From Salinisphaera sp963835375 (GTDB lineage: Bacteria > Pseudomonadota > Gammaproteobacteria > Nevskiales > Salinisphaeraceae), in contig CAWIGB010000013.1 of NCBI GenBank assembly GCA_963835375.1, forward strand, positions 1 through 64,000: a stretch of 64,000 nt of DNA. The letters run 5' to 3'. The notes below the pieces were generated by a model that saw nothing but the letters and a program-made list of their open reading frames with translations, had not been told where the DNA came from and did not search any database. The position numbers and the translations under genes were made by a program. Positions 1 through 9,718 of the stretch are shown piece by piece (the first letter of the stretch is position 1; each line of letters starts with the position of its first letter).

Positions 1-1
1 T

Positions 2-1423
2 CAGGCCCGCGATGCCGCGCTCGTCGTCGATCTCGACGGCACGCTGGTCCATACCGATCTGTTGATCGAGTCGGCCTTCGTGCTGGCCCGCGAGCGCCCG
101 CACAACCTGCTGTGTCTGCCGGCATGGCTGAAGCGCGGCAAGGCCAGGCTCAAGGACGAGATCGCCGCCCGCGCCAGACTCGACGTGGCCCATCTGCCCT
201 ACAATCGCGAGCTGGTGGATTTCCTCACCGAGGAGAAACAACGCGGCCGGCGCCTGGTGCTGGCCACCGCGGCCAATCATCGTTATGCCCATCAGGTGGC
301 CGAGCATCTCGAACTGTTCGACGACGTGCTCGCCAGCGATGCCCACACCAACCTGTCGGGCGAGGACAAACTGGCCGCGATCCGCAAACTGCTGGGCGAC
401 GCGCCGTTCGACTATGCCGCCGATCACGACGACGATCGCGCGATCTGGGCCGCCGCACGCGAAACGATTCTGGTCGGCGCCAAACCGGCCACGGACCGCT
501 GGGCCAGCAGCGAAACCCATGTCAGCCGTCGCATCGAACGCCCGCCGAGTGGCGTCCGGACCTGGGTCAAGGCGATGCGGCTGTATCAGTGGTCGAAGAA
601 TCTGCTGATCTTCGTGCCGCTGCTGGCCAGCCATGAGTTGCTCAACGGGCGTACGCTGTTGGCCGCCGTGCTGGCCTTCATCGCCTACGGCGCGCTGGCA
701 TCCAGCGTCTATCTGCTGAACGATCTGGTCGATCTCGGCGACGATCGCCGTCATCCCAACAAGCGGCATCGCCCGTTCGCCAGCGGCGCGCTGCCGGTGG
801 CCCACGGCGTGGCGGCGATTCCGGTCCTGTTGTTGATCGCGGCCATCATCGCGGCATTCCTGCCGCCGATCTTCGGTGCCGTGCTCGCGATCTATTACAT
901 CGTGACCCTGGCGTACTCGATCGGCCTGAAACGGGTCGCGCTGATCGACGTACTCACGCTGGCGATCCTCTACACGCTAAGGCTGATTGCCGGCGGCGCG
1001 GCCACCGGCATTCCGCTGTCGTTCTGGCTGCTGGCGCTGTCGATGTCGTTGTTCCTGAGCCTCGCCATGGCCAAGCGCTGCGCCGAGCTGATCCTGGTCC
1101 AGGCCGGCCAGACCAGCGGCGGCGGCCGCGGCTATGAGGCTTCGGATATCGAGGCGTTGCGCAGCCTGGGCACCGCCGCGGGCTATGCCAGCGTCGTGGT
1201 GCTGGCGTTGTATATCAACAGTCCGGATATCACCAGTCACTATCAGCATCCGGTATTCATCTGGTTGCTGTGCCCGGTAGTGCTCTACTGGATCAGCCGT
1301 ATCTGGCTGAAGACCATGCGCCGGGAAATGACCGACGACCCGATCGTGTTCGCCGCGCGTGATACCGGCAGCCGTATCTGTATCGTGCTGGGTGCTGCCA
1401 TCGTGATCGCTGCTGCACTATGA
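2..1423 (+). CDS. HAD-UbiA fusion: decaprenyl-phosphate phosphoribosyltransferase-like (5' end outside window)
   Basis: The gene is cut by the window edge. The frame is open from base 2 and already carries the HAD motif I DLDGTL at bases 29-46, so the true start lies upstream; the first in-window start-like codon (TTG at 62) is not the real one. The first ~150 residues form a HAD phosphatase-type domain: Thr of motif II in LVLATAAN, Lys of motif III in EDKL, acidic motif IV in DHDDDRAIW. The rest is a UbiA-type membrane prenyltransferase with many hydrophobic spans, first Asp-rich motif NDLVDLGDDRRHPNKR and second motif YSIGLKRVALIDV. These resemble mycobacterial Rv3806c, which transfers phosphoribose from PRPP to decaprenyl phosphate. 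The following DprE1/DprE2-like genes support that role. The HAD part could remove the 5-phosphate afterwards (inference). The stop overlaps the next ATG in ATGA. Confidence 0.82.
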   Translation, partial: QARDAALVVDLDGTLVHTDLLIESAFVLARERPHNLLCLPAWLKRGKARLKDEIAARARLDVAHLPYNRELVDFLTEEKQRGRRLVLATAANHRYAHQVAEHLELFDDVLASDAHTNLSGEDKLAAIRKLLGDAPFDYAADHDDDRAIWAAARETILVGAKPATDRWASSETHVSRRIERPPSGVRTWVKAMRLYQWSKNLLIFVPLLASHELLNGRTLLAAVLAFIAYGALASSVYLLNDLVDLGDDRRHPNKRHRPFASGALPVAHGVAAIPVLLLIAAIIAAFLPPIFGAVLAIYYIVTLAYSIGLKRVALIDVLTLAILYTLRLIAGGAATGIPLSFWLLALSMSLFLSLAMAKRCAELILVQAGQTSGGGRGYEASDIEALRSLGTAAGYASVVVLALYINSPDITSHYQHPVFIWLLCPVVLYWISRIWLKTMRREMTDDPIVFAARDTGSRICIVLGAAIVIAAAL

Positions 1424-2747
1424 GCCGGGCGGGTTCGCATCCGAGCTGGGGGCGCATCCCGGTCAGCGCGCCGGCACGCGTCGTGCGCCCGGTTACCGGC
1501 CGGTCACCGCTGCCGTCGCAAGATGATCGCCCGATGCTGGCCTATGGCAACGGCCGCAGCTATGGCGACGTGGTGGTGAATAACGACGGCACCTTGATCG
1601 ATACCCGCAGCCTCGATCATTTCCTTGCCTTCGATACCGATACCGGGGTGCTGGAATGCGAGCCGGGCGTGCTGCTGGCCGATATTCTGCGGCTGGTGGT
1701 CCCGCAGGGCTGGTTCGTGCCGGTGACCCCCGGTACCCAGTACGTGACGGTCGCCGGCTCGATCGCCAACGACGTGCACGGCAAGAATCATCACGTCGCC
1801 GGCACCTTCGGCCGCCACGTGCTGGATTTCGACCTCGCGAGCAGTGACGGAACCACGCGCACCTGCAGCCCGCGCGACAACGTCGATCTGTTCGCCGCCA
1901 CCGTGGGCGGACTGGGCCTGACCGGGCTGATCACGCGCGTGCGTCTGCAGCTCAAGCGCGTCGGCGGTGCCTTCATGGACGTCGATACCCACCGGTTCGA
2001 CAATCTGCGGGCTTTCTTCGAGCTGTCCGCCGAGTCCGAGGCCCGACTACGAATACACCGTCGCCTGGGTGGACTGCAGCGCGACCGGCTCGAAGCTCGG
2101 GCGAGGCTGGTTCATGCGTGCCAATCATCGGCCGGCCATGGGCCAGCCCAATGCCGTCCGGCCCGAAACCGGGGCCGAACTTCGCGCTCACGCCGCCGTT
2201 CTCGCTGATGAATCCGGCCACCCTCACCCCGTTGAACACACTGTATTTTCATCGCAAGCGACAACGGCACTTCCGGGCCGCGCAGCACTACCAGCCCTAT
2301 TTCTATCCGCTGGACGGCATCCGCAACTGGAACCGGGCCTACGGGCCGGCCGGTTTCTATCAATACCAGTGCGTGGTGCCGCCCGGCGACGCCGCGGCTT
2401 CGATCACCGAATTGCTGGGGCGGATCGGGGCTTCGGGCCAGGGCTCGTTCCTGTCGGTGCTCAAGGTGTTCGGCGATGTGCCGTCACCCGGCATGCTGTC
2501 GTTCCCGCGGCCCGGTACCACGCTGGCGCTGGATTTCCCGAATCGCGGCGAATCGACCCGCCGCCTGCTGGATTCGCTGGACGAGGTGGTGATGGCGGCG
2601 GGCGGCGCGGTCTATCCGGCCAAGGACGCGCGCATGTCGGCCGCGGCATTCCAGCAATATTTCCCCCGCTGGCGCGAGTTCGCCGGCTACGTCGATCCGC
2701 GGTTTTCCTCGGATTTCTGGCTTCGTGTGACGGGAGACACCGCATGA
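1420..2747 (+). CDS. dprE1: DprE1-like FAD-dependent decaprenylphosphoribose 2'-oxidase subunit (two frameshifts)
   Basis: An FAD-linked oxidase of the PCMH/ALO type. The N-terminal FAD-binding half has YGNGRSYGD, the block PVTPGTQYVTVAGSIANDVH and HGKNHHVAGTFGRHV, which is close to mycobacterial DprE1, the oxidase that starts epimerisation of decaprenylphosphoryl-ribose to -arabinose. The frame that starts at 1420 fails near 2040 (after FELSAESE). It continues in a second frame (YEYTVAWVDCSATGSKLGRG) and from about 2150-2180 in a third (GPNFALTPPFSLMNPATL through to SSDFWLRVTGDTA). The pieces join into one protein of about 440 residues, normal for the family, so two single-base indels are likely sequence errors. 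The start ATG overlaps the UbiA stop and the stop overlaps the next ATG, as in a translationally coupled operon. Confidence 0.85.
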
Positions 2748-3481
2748 ACCGTATTCTCATCGTGGGCGCGACATCGGCGATCGCCGAAGCCGCGGCCCGC
2801 CGTTTCGCCGAACGCGGCGATGCCCTGTTTCTGGTCGCCCGCAACCGCGACAAGCTGGAGCCGGTCGCACGCGACCTGTCGGTGCGCGGTGCGTCGCGCG
2901 CCACGGTCTACGCGATGGATGCCGACGATCTCGGCGCGCATGGCGCCATGCTGGATGCCGCGACGGCCGATCTCGGCGGGCTCGATACCGTCTTCATCGC
3001 CTACGGCACCCTGCCCGATCAGGCGGCCTGCGCCGCCGATCCGGCAGCCGCGGTCGCCGCGTGGCATACCAATGCCGTCAGCGTGGTGGCACTGGTCACG
3101 GATGTCGCCAATCGCCTGGAGAAACAAGGCGCCGGTCTGATCGCCGTCATCTCGTCGGTCGCCGGCGACCGCGGACGCGCCAGCAACTATGTCTACGGCA
3201 GCGCCAAGGCCGGGGTGAACGCGTTTCTCGACGGCCTGCGCCATCGGCTGTACGGCAGCGGCGTGGACGTACTCACGATCCGCCCCGGCCTGGTCGATAC
3301 GCCGATGACGGCCGACATCGAGAAAGGCCCGTTGTTCGCGAGCGCGGACAAGGTCGGCGGCGATATCGTCAAGGCGATCGATGCCCGGCGCGCGGTCGTC
3401 TATACGCCCGGTTTCTGGCGTTTCATCATGACGATCATCAAGGCCGTGCCGCGCACGATCTTTCACCGCACGCAGCTATGA
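2744..3481 (+). CDS. dprE2: DprE2-like short-chain dehydrogenase (decaprenylphosphoryl-2-keto-ribose reductase)
   Basis: A 245-residue classical short-chain dehydrogenase. The N-terminal nucleotide-binding loop is GATSAIAEAAA and the active-site Tyr/Lys pair is YVYGSAK, with the catalytic Ser in ISSVAGD before it. Length and motifs fit DprE2 (Rv3791), the NADH-dependent partner that reduces the 2-keto intermediate made by DprE1 to the arabinose form. The reading frame is intact. The start ATG (2744) overlaps the oxidase stop and the stop overlaps the glycosyltransferase start, so the four genes read as one operon. Alone this would be only an SDR of unknown substrate; the DprE2 call rests on the adjacent DprE1-like gene and on the conserved pairing of the two families. 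Confidence 0.82.
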   Translation: MNRILIVGATSAIAEAAARRFAERGDALFLVARNRDKLEPVARDLSVRGASRATVYAMDADDLGAHGAMLDAATADLGGLDTVFIAYGTLPDQAACAADPAAAVAAWHTNAVSVVALVTDVANRLEKQGAGLIAVISSVAGDRGRASNYVYGSAKAGVNAFLDGLRHRLYGSGVDVLTIRPGLVDTPMTADIEKGPLFASADKVGGDIVKAIDARRAVVYTPGFWRFIMTIIKAVPRTIFHRTQL

Positions 3482-4966
3482 ACCCGCCATACGGTCCACG
3501 CGGGGCTGCGGCCGACCGCTGGGCCGTGGGCGGACTGGTCGCGCTCTATCTGGTGTCGCGCATCGCGGCGTACGTCGCCGGCGTGCGCTTCGATCTGTCG
3601 CCGATGGCGACGTCGTGGCAGATTCTCGATCCCGTGCTGCTGCGTCACGATCTGTGGCAGAGCCTGCTCTACATGCCGGGCCAGCCGCCGCTGTACAACC
3701 TGCTGCTCGGCATCGTGGTCAAGCTGTCGGCCGTGCTCGGCGGCGGCGATGCGCTGACCGCCGGCCTGTTCCGGGTGATCTTTGCCCTCATGGCACTGGG
3801 CGCCGTACTGTTGTTGTATGCGCTGCTGCGACGCATGGGCACGCGCCCGCTGGCGGCGGCGCTGGTCGCCGGACTGTTCATGTGCTCGCCGGCGCTGATG
3901 CTCTACGAGAGCCTGCCGTACTACACGGTGATCGTGTTGCTGCTGCTGGTGGCCATCGTCTGGTTGTTCGATGCCTGCGTGCGCGAGTTCCGGCCGGGCC
4001 GGGCCTTCGCGCTGTTCGGCGCCATGGCGGTGCTGATCTACACCCGTTCGCTGTTTCAGATCGAATGGTTCGCGGTACTCGTCCTGTACGCCGTGCTGGT
4101 GCTGCCGGGCCATCGCCGCACAGTGCTCATCGCGGCCGCTTTGCCGTGTGTACTCATCCTGGCGCTGTATGCCAAGAACGTTGCCGTGATCGGCGAATTC
4201 TCGACCTCCGACTGGATGGGCATGAGCCTGGCGAAGCTGACCACGCTGAAGCTGGACTACGGCGAACGCGCACGGCTCGTGGCCGACGGCCGGATGACCC
4301 AGCTCGCGCTCGACGACAAGGCCTTCGATATTCCCGAAGCCTACGAGGGCACGGTGGTGAAAAAACCGCATACCGGCATCGCCGTGCTGGACCACAAGCG
4401 CAAGACCACCGGGCACGTCAATTTCAACTATCTGCCGTACGCGCAGATCTCGGAGATGGCACGCCATGATGCGCTGGTGGCGATCCGCACCCATCCCGGC
4501 GTCTATCTGCACTCGGTCGGCGTGGCGTGGCTGATGTTCTGGCGTCCGTCCAGCGACTATCCGTTCCTCAAGGCCAATCGCGAGGCGATCCAGCCCTGGG
4601 CCTGGGTCTACGGCAAGGTGATCGGCGGCCAGCCGGTCTACCCGGACGATCCGAGATTCGACCTCAAGCCGGCCACCATCGGCGTGTTCATCGCCGATCG
4701 TCTATGTCATTGCCGCACTGTTCGGCTTCGGCGTGCTGTTGCGTTGTGCCTGGCGACGGCGGCTCTCGAGTCTGGATGCGACGCTGATCTTCATCTGGCT
4801 CAACGTCATGTATGTCAGCGTGATCGGCAACATGCTCGAAATCGACGAGAACCAGCGCTTCCGGTTCGCCATCAATCCGTTGATCGCGATCCTCGGCATG
4901 GTCGCGCTGCAACGCGGGCTGTCAGTCTTTCGTGGCCGGCGCGAACACCGCACGCAGTCGCCGTAG
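3478..4966 (+). CDS. multi-spanning membrane glycosyltransferase, GT-C type (one frameshift)
   Basis: A polytopic membrane protein of about 495 residues starting at the ATG that overlaps the dprE2 stop. The first periplasmic loop has an Asp-containing segment followed by MPGQPPLYNLLLG, the pattern of PMT_2/GT39-like (ArnT-type) lipid-linked sugar transferases. About ten hydrophobic spans follow, with a large loop around residues 260-350. The frame breaks near 4696: the start frame ends in ...FIADRLCHC, while the other frame continues membrane-like (IVYVIAALFGFGVLLR) to ...NQRFRFAINPLIAILGMVAL and stops at 4966. A one-base insertion explains this. As last gene of the dprE cluster it probably uses the prenyl-phosphoryl pentose as donor; acceptor unknown. 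Its 3' end overlaps the convergent kinase gene by 45 bases. Confidence 0.7.
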
Positions 4967-6491
4967 CGTGGGACGCAGGTCGCCGTAGAGCCGGCGATAG
5001 ACCTGGCGATAGATGGCATCGTAGCGAGCCACTGCATCCGGTCGCGGCTCGAATCGTTGCCCGGCGTGCACCATCGCCGCTACCGCGGCGTCGTGATCGA
5101 TATGCCAGCCCAGCCCGACGGCTGCGTTGATCGCCGCGCCCAGCCCGCTGGCTTCCGCGGTATGCACGCGTTCGGCGGCCAAACCGAATACGTCGGCCAG
5201 AATCTGCATGGCCTGATCCGACTGCGACCCGCCACCGGCCACACGCAGCCGGGTGATCGGGGTATGCGTACGCCGCTCGATGGTTTCGCGGCCGCCGCGC
5301 AATCCGTAGGCCAGGCCCTCGAGGATGGCGCGATAGACATGCGCGCGGGTATGCACCTCGGTGAAACCCACAATCGCGCCGCGCGCCTCCGGGCCGGGGC
5401 TGCGCGCGCCAGCCGACCAGGTCGGCATGACGACCAGGCCGTCGCTGCCGGGCTCGATCGGTGCGATCGCTTCGTCCAGCAACGCTTCCACCGGACGGCC
5501 CGCACGCCGCGGCCTGCCGGCGCGTATCGGCCGCGAATTCCTGCTTGAACCACGACACCAGCCAGAAACCGCGATCGATCTGGATCTCGTTGTTGTAGGC
5601 CCCCGGGATTGCCGCCGGATAGGCCGGCAGGAACCGCTCGACCTCGCGATAACGCTTGCGGCAGGTATCCACCGTGGCCGTGGTGCCGAGCGAGACACAA
5701 GCCGTTTCGGGCGAAACGGCGCCGGAGCCGAGCACCTCGCAGGCCTTGTCCGCCCCGGCGGCATACAGCATCAGCCCCGGAGCGATGCCCATCGCTTGCG
5801 CGGCCGCCGGATGCAACGCCGCCAGCGGCTCGCCCGGTTCGACCAGCTCCGGCATCTGCCCCGGTTCGAGCGACAGGGCTCGCCAACGCCAGTTGCCGGT
5901 CGGCGGCCAGCACCGCTTCCGGTAATCGAACGGCAGATAACCCACCTGGGCGCCGACGGCATCGCGCCAGGCGCCGGTCATGCGGTGCACGAGAAAGCCC
6001 GACAACAAGGCCGCATGCGCGACCCGGGCGTGTGCCTCGGGCGCGGTATCGGCGAGCCAGTTCGACGGCGCGCGCCGTCGCAGACGATCGAGCACCGGGC
6101 GCGCGCCTGCCGCCGTCGTGGCCAGCGCCATCGGCCACGGCAGCGGTGGCACGTGCGCCGCGCAACGACGATCAAGCCAGGAAATGGCGGGCCCGATGGG
6201 CTGGTCGTCGGCGTCGACGAACACGCTGGTGGCGCGCTGCGTGGTCAATGCCACGCCGGCGATGCGCACGGCCAGCCCGGGCTGGTCGTTCCAGAGCGCG
6301 CGGCAGGCTGCCGTCAGCGTATTCCAGAACACCTCGGGATCCTGCTCGGCGAATGCCGGCTGCGGTATGTGGTACGGCGGGTCGATCGCGCACTGGGCGC
6401 GTCCGCAGACCCGCCCCGCACGATCGAATGCCAGCGCCCGTACGCTCTGGGTGCCGACATCGATGGCCAGAATGCGATCGCGCCGGGTCAT
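4922..6491 (-). CDS. FGGY-family carbohydrate kinase (one frameshift)
   Basis: The ATP-dependent sugar/polyol kinase fold starts MTRRDRILAIDVGTQSVRAL, with the first phosphate-binding loop in AIDVGTQS and the second ATPase motif in CVSLGTTATVD. The frame shifts near 5505: the start frame degrades after KQEFAADTRRQ, and RPVEALLDEAIAPIEPGSDG continues in another frame to LRAVFAPATKD. The C-terminal FGGY motif region is readable (GLAYGLRGGRETIERR, AGGGSQSDQAMQILAD, ASGLGAAINAAVGLG). Total is about 520 residues, normal for the family. The substrate cannot be read from the sequence; pairing with a GlpD-like dehydrogenase suggests glycerol or a related polyol. The start ATG sits in ATGA, implying overlap with the upstream gene's stop, although the upstream frame here runs into it. 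Confidence 0.8.
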
Positions 6492-7997
6492 GCCGCACCG
6501 CCCGGACGGCATCGGCGCATGCAGCGCCTGCCAGATTTGTTCGTAGCGCTCGCGTTCGTCGCGCCAGCGTCCGGCGCTCCAGCCCAGCAAATCGCGACAC
6601 CAGGGCTCGATGCATGCGAGTTCGGCGCGCCCGCCCTCGGCCAGCAACAGGCCGAGCCGCGTCCGCCGCAGCATCAGGTCATCCAGATGCTCGACCGCTT
6701 CGCCGACGAGCGGGCCGCGCAGATCGGCGACCCGGTATTCGGTCGCCCCGAGTCGATCCCCGAACCTGTCGCGGCGCGTCGTGTCCGTCGGCTGCCGCGA
6801 GTGTAAAGGCGCGCCGGCATTCGCGGCCGTGCTCGAGGTTCGCTGCAGTTGTTCGTCGATGTGTTCGCGAACCCGCTGCGCCACGGTGCGAAAGGTGGTG
6901 AGCTTGCCGCCGACCACGTCGATCAGGCCGTTTGCCGCGACGATGGCCGACTCGCGCGATTCGTCGGACGCGCGGCGTGCGCCCGAGGCAATGACCGGGC
7001 GCACCCCGGCGAAACTCGACAAGGCGTGGCGCGCCTCGATGCCGAGGCCCGGGAAATAACGTTGCAGGGCCGCGATCAGGTAGTCGGCCTCGGCCGCATT
7101 CATGCGCGGCGATTCCAGCGCGCCGTCGTGGTCGAGGTCAGTGGTACCGAACAGGGTGGCCCCGCGCCACGGCATCGCGAACACGGGGCGCCGGTCCGCC
7201 GGGTGCGGGAACGAGATGGCGCGGGCCACCGGCAGTACATGAAATGGAAAGACGAAATGCGAGCCGCGCAACGGGCGCAGCTTCGTACCGTGTTCCGCCC
7301 CGGGCCGCAGCTGCGCGCTCCATGCGCCGGTCGCGTTCACCACACAACGGGCCGCCACGCGAAAGCGCTCGCCGGTCACGGCATCATCGACCAGGGCGCC
7401 GGCCACGCGGCCGTCGCGCCAGACGAGTTCCCGGGCGCGTACATAATTCGCCGCCCGTGCACCGTGGCCGGCAGCCGAGGCGAGCACGCGCATGACCAGA
7501 CGGGCGTCGTCGGTCACGGCATCGTGGTATACGAAGCCGCCGCGCAGCCCGTCCGCGGCGAGGTAAGGCATATGGCCGAGGAACGCCGCGCGCCGCAGGT
7601 AGTGCGAATCGCGCCGCCGCGCCAGAAGATCGTAGGCGGTCAGCCCCGCTCGCAGCTTGGCACGCCCGGGCGACGCCCCGCGATAGACCGGAAGCATGAA
7701 CGCCAGCGGCGAAACCAGATCGGGGAGATCGTGCACGAGCCGGTCGCGCGCGCGCACCGACTCGCGGGTCAGGCGCCAGTCGCTTGCCAGATAACGCAAC
7801 CCGCCGTGCACGAGTTTCGACGACCAGCTCGATGCGCCGGAAGCGAAATCGCGCTGCTCGACCAGTGCGACCGACAGACCGGCATACGCGGCCTCGAGCG
7901 CCACGCCGGCGCCGGTGATGCCACCGCCGATCACCAGTACATCCACGCCGCTCGTGCACGACTGGCGGAACGCGGCGCGCCAGCCTTCAGGCCACAC
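6488..7997 (-). CDS. GlpD-like FAD-dependent glycerol-3-phosphate dehydrogenase
   Basis: A DAO-family flavoprotein with N-terminal dinucleotide-binding motif VLVIGGGITGAGVALEAA and the GlpD signature SSKLVHGGLRYL. Later landmarks are GTTDLDHDG, GVRPVIASG and a C-terminal DAO_C-type helical region (HLDDLMLRRTRLGLLLAEGG). It would oxidise glycerol-3-phosphate to DHAP with electrons to the quinone pool; a related polyol phosphate is possible. The start is GTG at 7997, overlapping the upstream gene's stop. As written, the frame runs without a stop into the kinase. The TGA at 6488-6490, which overlaps the kinase ATG, lies in the +1 frame, so an indel in the last dozen codons is the simplest reading and I place the end there. 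Confidence 0.8.
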
Positions 7998-9600
7998 GGC
8001 CGCGCTCCGGCAGCAACTTGTGCGGGTTCATCATCCGGCCCGGGTCCACGGCGTCGAGCACGCTCTTGATCATGGCGAGCCCCGCTTCGCCCTTCTCGGC
8101 CGCGAGGTACGGCGCATGATCCCGACCGACCCCATGCTGATGGCTGATCGTGCCGCCGGCGGCCGTAATCGCCTCGCTTACCGATTTCTTCAGGGCATGC
8201 CAGCGGGCTCGATCTTCTTCCGGGTCGGCGGCACGGCGCCAGATCACCGTCATGTAGACGCTGCTGCCGGCGGCGTAGACATGCGACAGATGCGAGAACA
8301 CGATCGCCCGTTCGTCGAAAGCGGCCAGAGCCTGGCGCGCCGCCGCTTCCATCGCCGTCATGGTCTGCGATGTCGCCGACCACACGACGGCGGTTTCCAT
8401 GGTATCCACCGCGTAGCCCGCATCCCACAGCGCGTTGCGGGCATAGGCGCCGGCAAACCGGTTCGCCGCCCATACCGAACCCAGCCGGGTACCGGTCGCC
8501 ACGCCGCCTGCGCCACGGGCGATCGCCAGCGCCGCGGCCGTGATCCGGCGGGCATCGCGCCGTGTGTCGGCGGTCACTCCGAACATCAGCATGCACGGCC
8601 GGTCGCCGAGACGCCGCCAGCCGAGATAGCGATACAGCCAGCCGACCGCCGACTCGTGTCCGGCCATGCGCAGCTGTACATCGGTTTCCTCGGCGTTGGA
8701 TACCCGCACCATCGATACCGCGACGCCGGCCTGGGCGATTTCACGCGCGGCGCGTTCGGCCGCGCTCCAATCGCCGAAGAACAGCACATGAAACGCTTCG
8801 TGCGCCGGCAGCGGTCGAACGTGCATCTCGGCCTCGGTCACCAGACCGAGCCGGCCCTCCGAGCCACACAACAGCTGGCGCAGATCGGGCCCTGCCGCGG
8901 ACGCCACGTGGCCACCGATGACCAGATCCGAAGCGGGCCCGACCAGGCGCGCGCCGTGCAGCATGTGATCGATCCGGCCGTAGCGCCGCGACTGCTGCCC
9001 GGCCGAGCGCGTCACGATCCAGCCGCCGAGCGTGGAGTAGTCGAACGACTGCGGATAGTGACCAAGCGTGTAGCCGTGGGCGCGCAGCTGGGCCTCGAGC
9101 ACCGGGCCGGCCGCGCCGGCGCCGAGGGTGGCGATGCGATCGCGTGCATCCAGCCCGAGCAATCGACTGTGGTTGGACATGTCGACGCTGATCACCGGGC
9201 GACCGTCGTCCACCACGGCGAGATGGCCGACCACGCTGGTACCACCGCCGTAAGGCACGATCACCGCGCCGAGACGCCGTGCCTCGTCGACCACGGCACG
9301 GGCCTGCGCGTGCGATTCCGGCCGTGCCACCGCGTCGGGAAATGGGCCGAGCGGGCCGCGGCGCAGCGCGATCCAGTCGGGCAGACTCTGGCCGTGGGCA
9401 TGCCGAAGCCGAGCCGGCGCGCTCGTGTCGAGCATGGCCTGGCTTGTCAGCCGCGAGGCGCCGACCCGAGCGCAGGCGTGCTCGAAGTCGAGGTCGGGCG
9501 AGGTATCTCCCGGGCCGAGCCGATCTTGCAGAAACGCCAGCGCCGACGCCGAGAGCGGGCGCTCGATGCGATCGTCACCCCAGCCGTTCCATCGTTTCAT
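7987..9600 (-). CDS. FAD-binding oxidase of the alkyldihydroxyacetonephosphate synthase type
   Basis: A 537-residue flavoprotein with intact frame, start ATG at 9600. The FAD-binding half contains VIVPYGGGTSVVGHL and the block SFDYSTLGGWIVTRSAGQQS, strongly like alkyl-DHAP synthase (AGPS), as is the later FSHLSHVYAAGSSVYMTVIW. It ends with HQHGVGRDHAPYL and DPGRMMNPHKLLP, the usual C-terminal flavin-oxidase motifs. Eukaryotic AGPS swaps the acyl group of acyl-DHAP for a fatty alcohol to start ether-lipid synthesis. Many bacterial members have unknown substrates and may be 2-hydroxyacid-type oxidases. Neighbouring G3P dehydrogenase and kinase genes point to glycerol/DHAP chemistry. The stop overlaps the GTG start of the GlpD-like gene by 11 bases, so they are one operon. 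Confidence 0.8.
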   Translation of the reverse strand: MKRWNGWGDDRIERPLSASALAFLQDRLGPGDTSPDLDFEHACARVGASRLTSQAMLDTSAPARLRHAHGQSLPDWIALRRGPLGPFPDAVARPESHAQARAVVDEARRLGAVIVPYGGGTSVVGHLAVVDDGRPVISVDMSNHSRLLGLDARDRIATLGAGAAGPVLEAQLRAHGYTLGHYPQSFDYSTLGGWIVTRSAGQQSRRYGRIDHMLHGARLVGPASDLVIGGHVASAAGPDLRQLLCGSEGRLGLVTEAEMHVRPLPAHEAFHVLFFGDWSAAERAAREIAQAGVAVSMVRVSNAEETDVQLRMAGHESAVGWLYRYLGWRRLGDRPCMLMFGVTADTRRDARRITAAALAIARGAGGVATGTRLGSVWAANRFAGAYARNALWDAGYAVDTMETAVVWSATSQTMTAMEAAARQALAAFDERAIVFSHLSHVYAAGSSVYMTVIWRRAADPEEDRARWHALKKSVSEAITAAGGTISHQHGVGRDHAPYLAAEKGEAGLAMIKSVLDAVDPGRMMNPHKLLPERGRVA

Positions 9601-9718
9601 CCACTGCCCTCGCCCGGCCCGTGTCTTCATCCGATCATAGATGGCGGCTCGGCCAAAAAGATTGACCGGACGCGCCCGGGCTTGGCCAGCGCAGGGGCGC
9701 CTCCAGCATAATCTGCCG

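Noticed and set aside
5361..6901. Long plus-strand frames opposite the kinase and GlpD-like genes.
   Set aside because: Arg/Pro/Ala-rich translations without domains, opposite genes with clear catalytic motifs.
9601..9718. Divergent promoters between the AGPS-like gene and the AraC regulator.
   Set aside because: Isolated TTGACC and TATGAT/CATAAT hexamers are present, but none pair at 16-18 bases, so I did not call a promoter.
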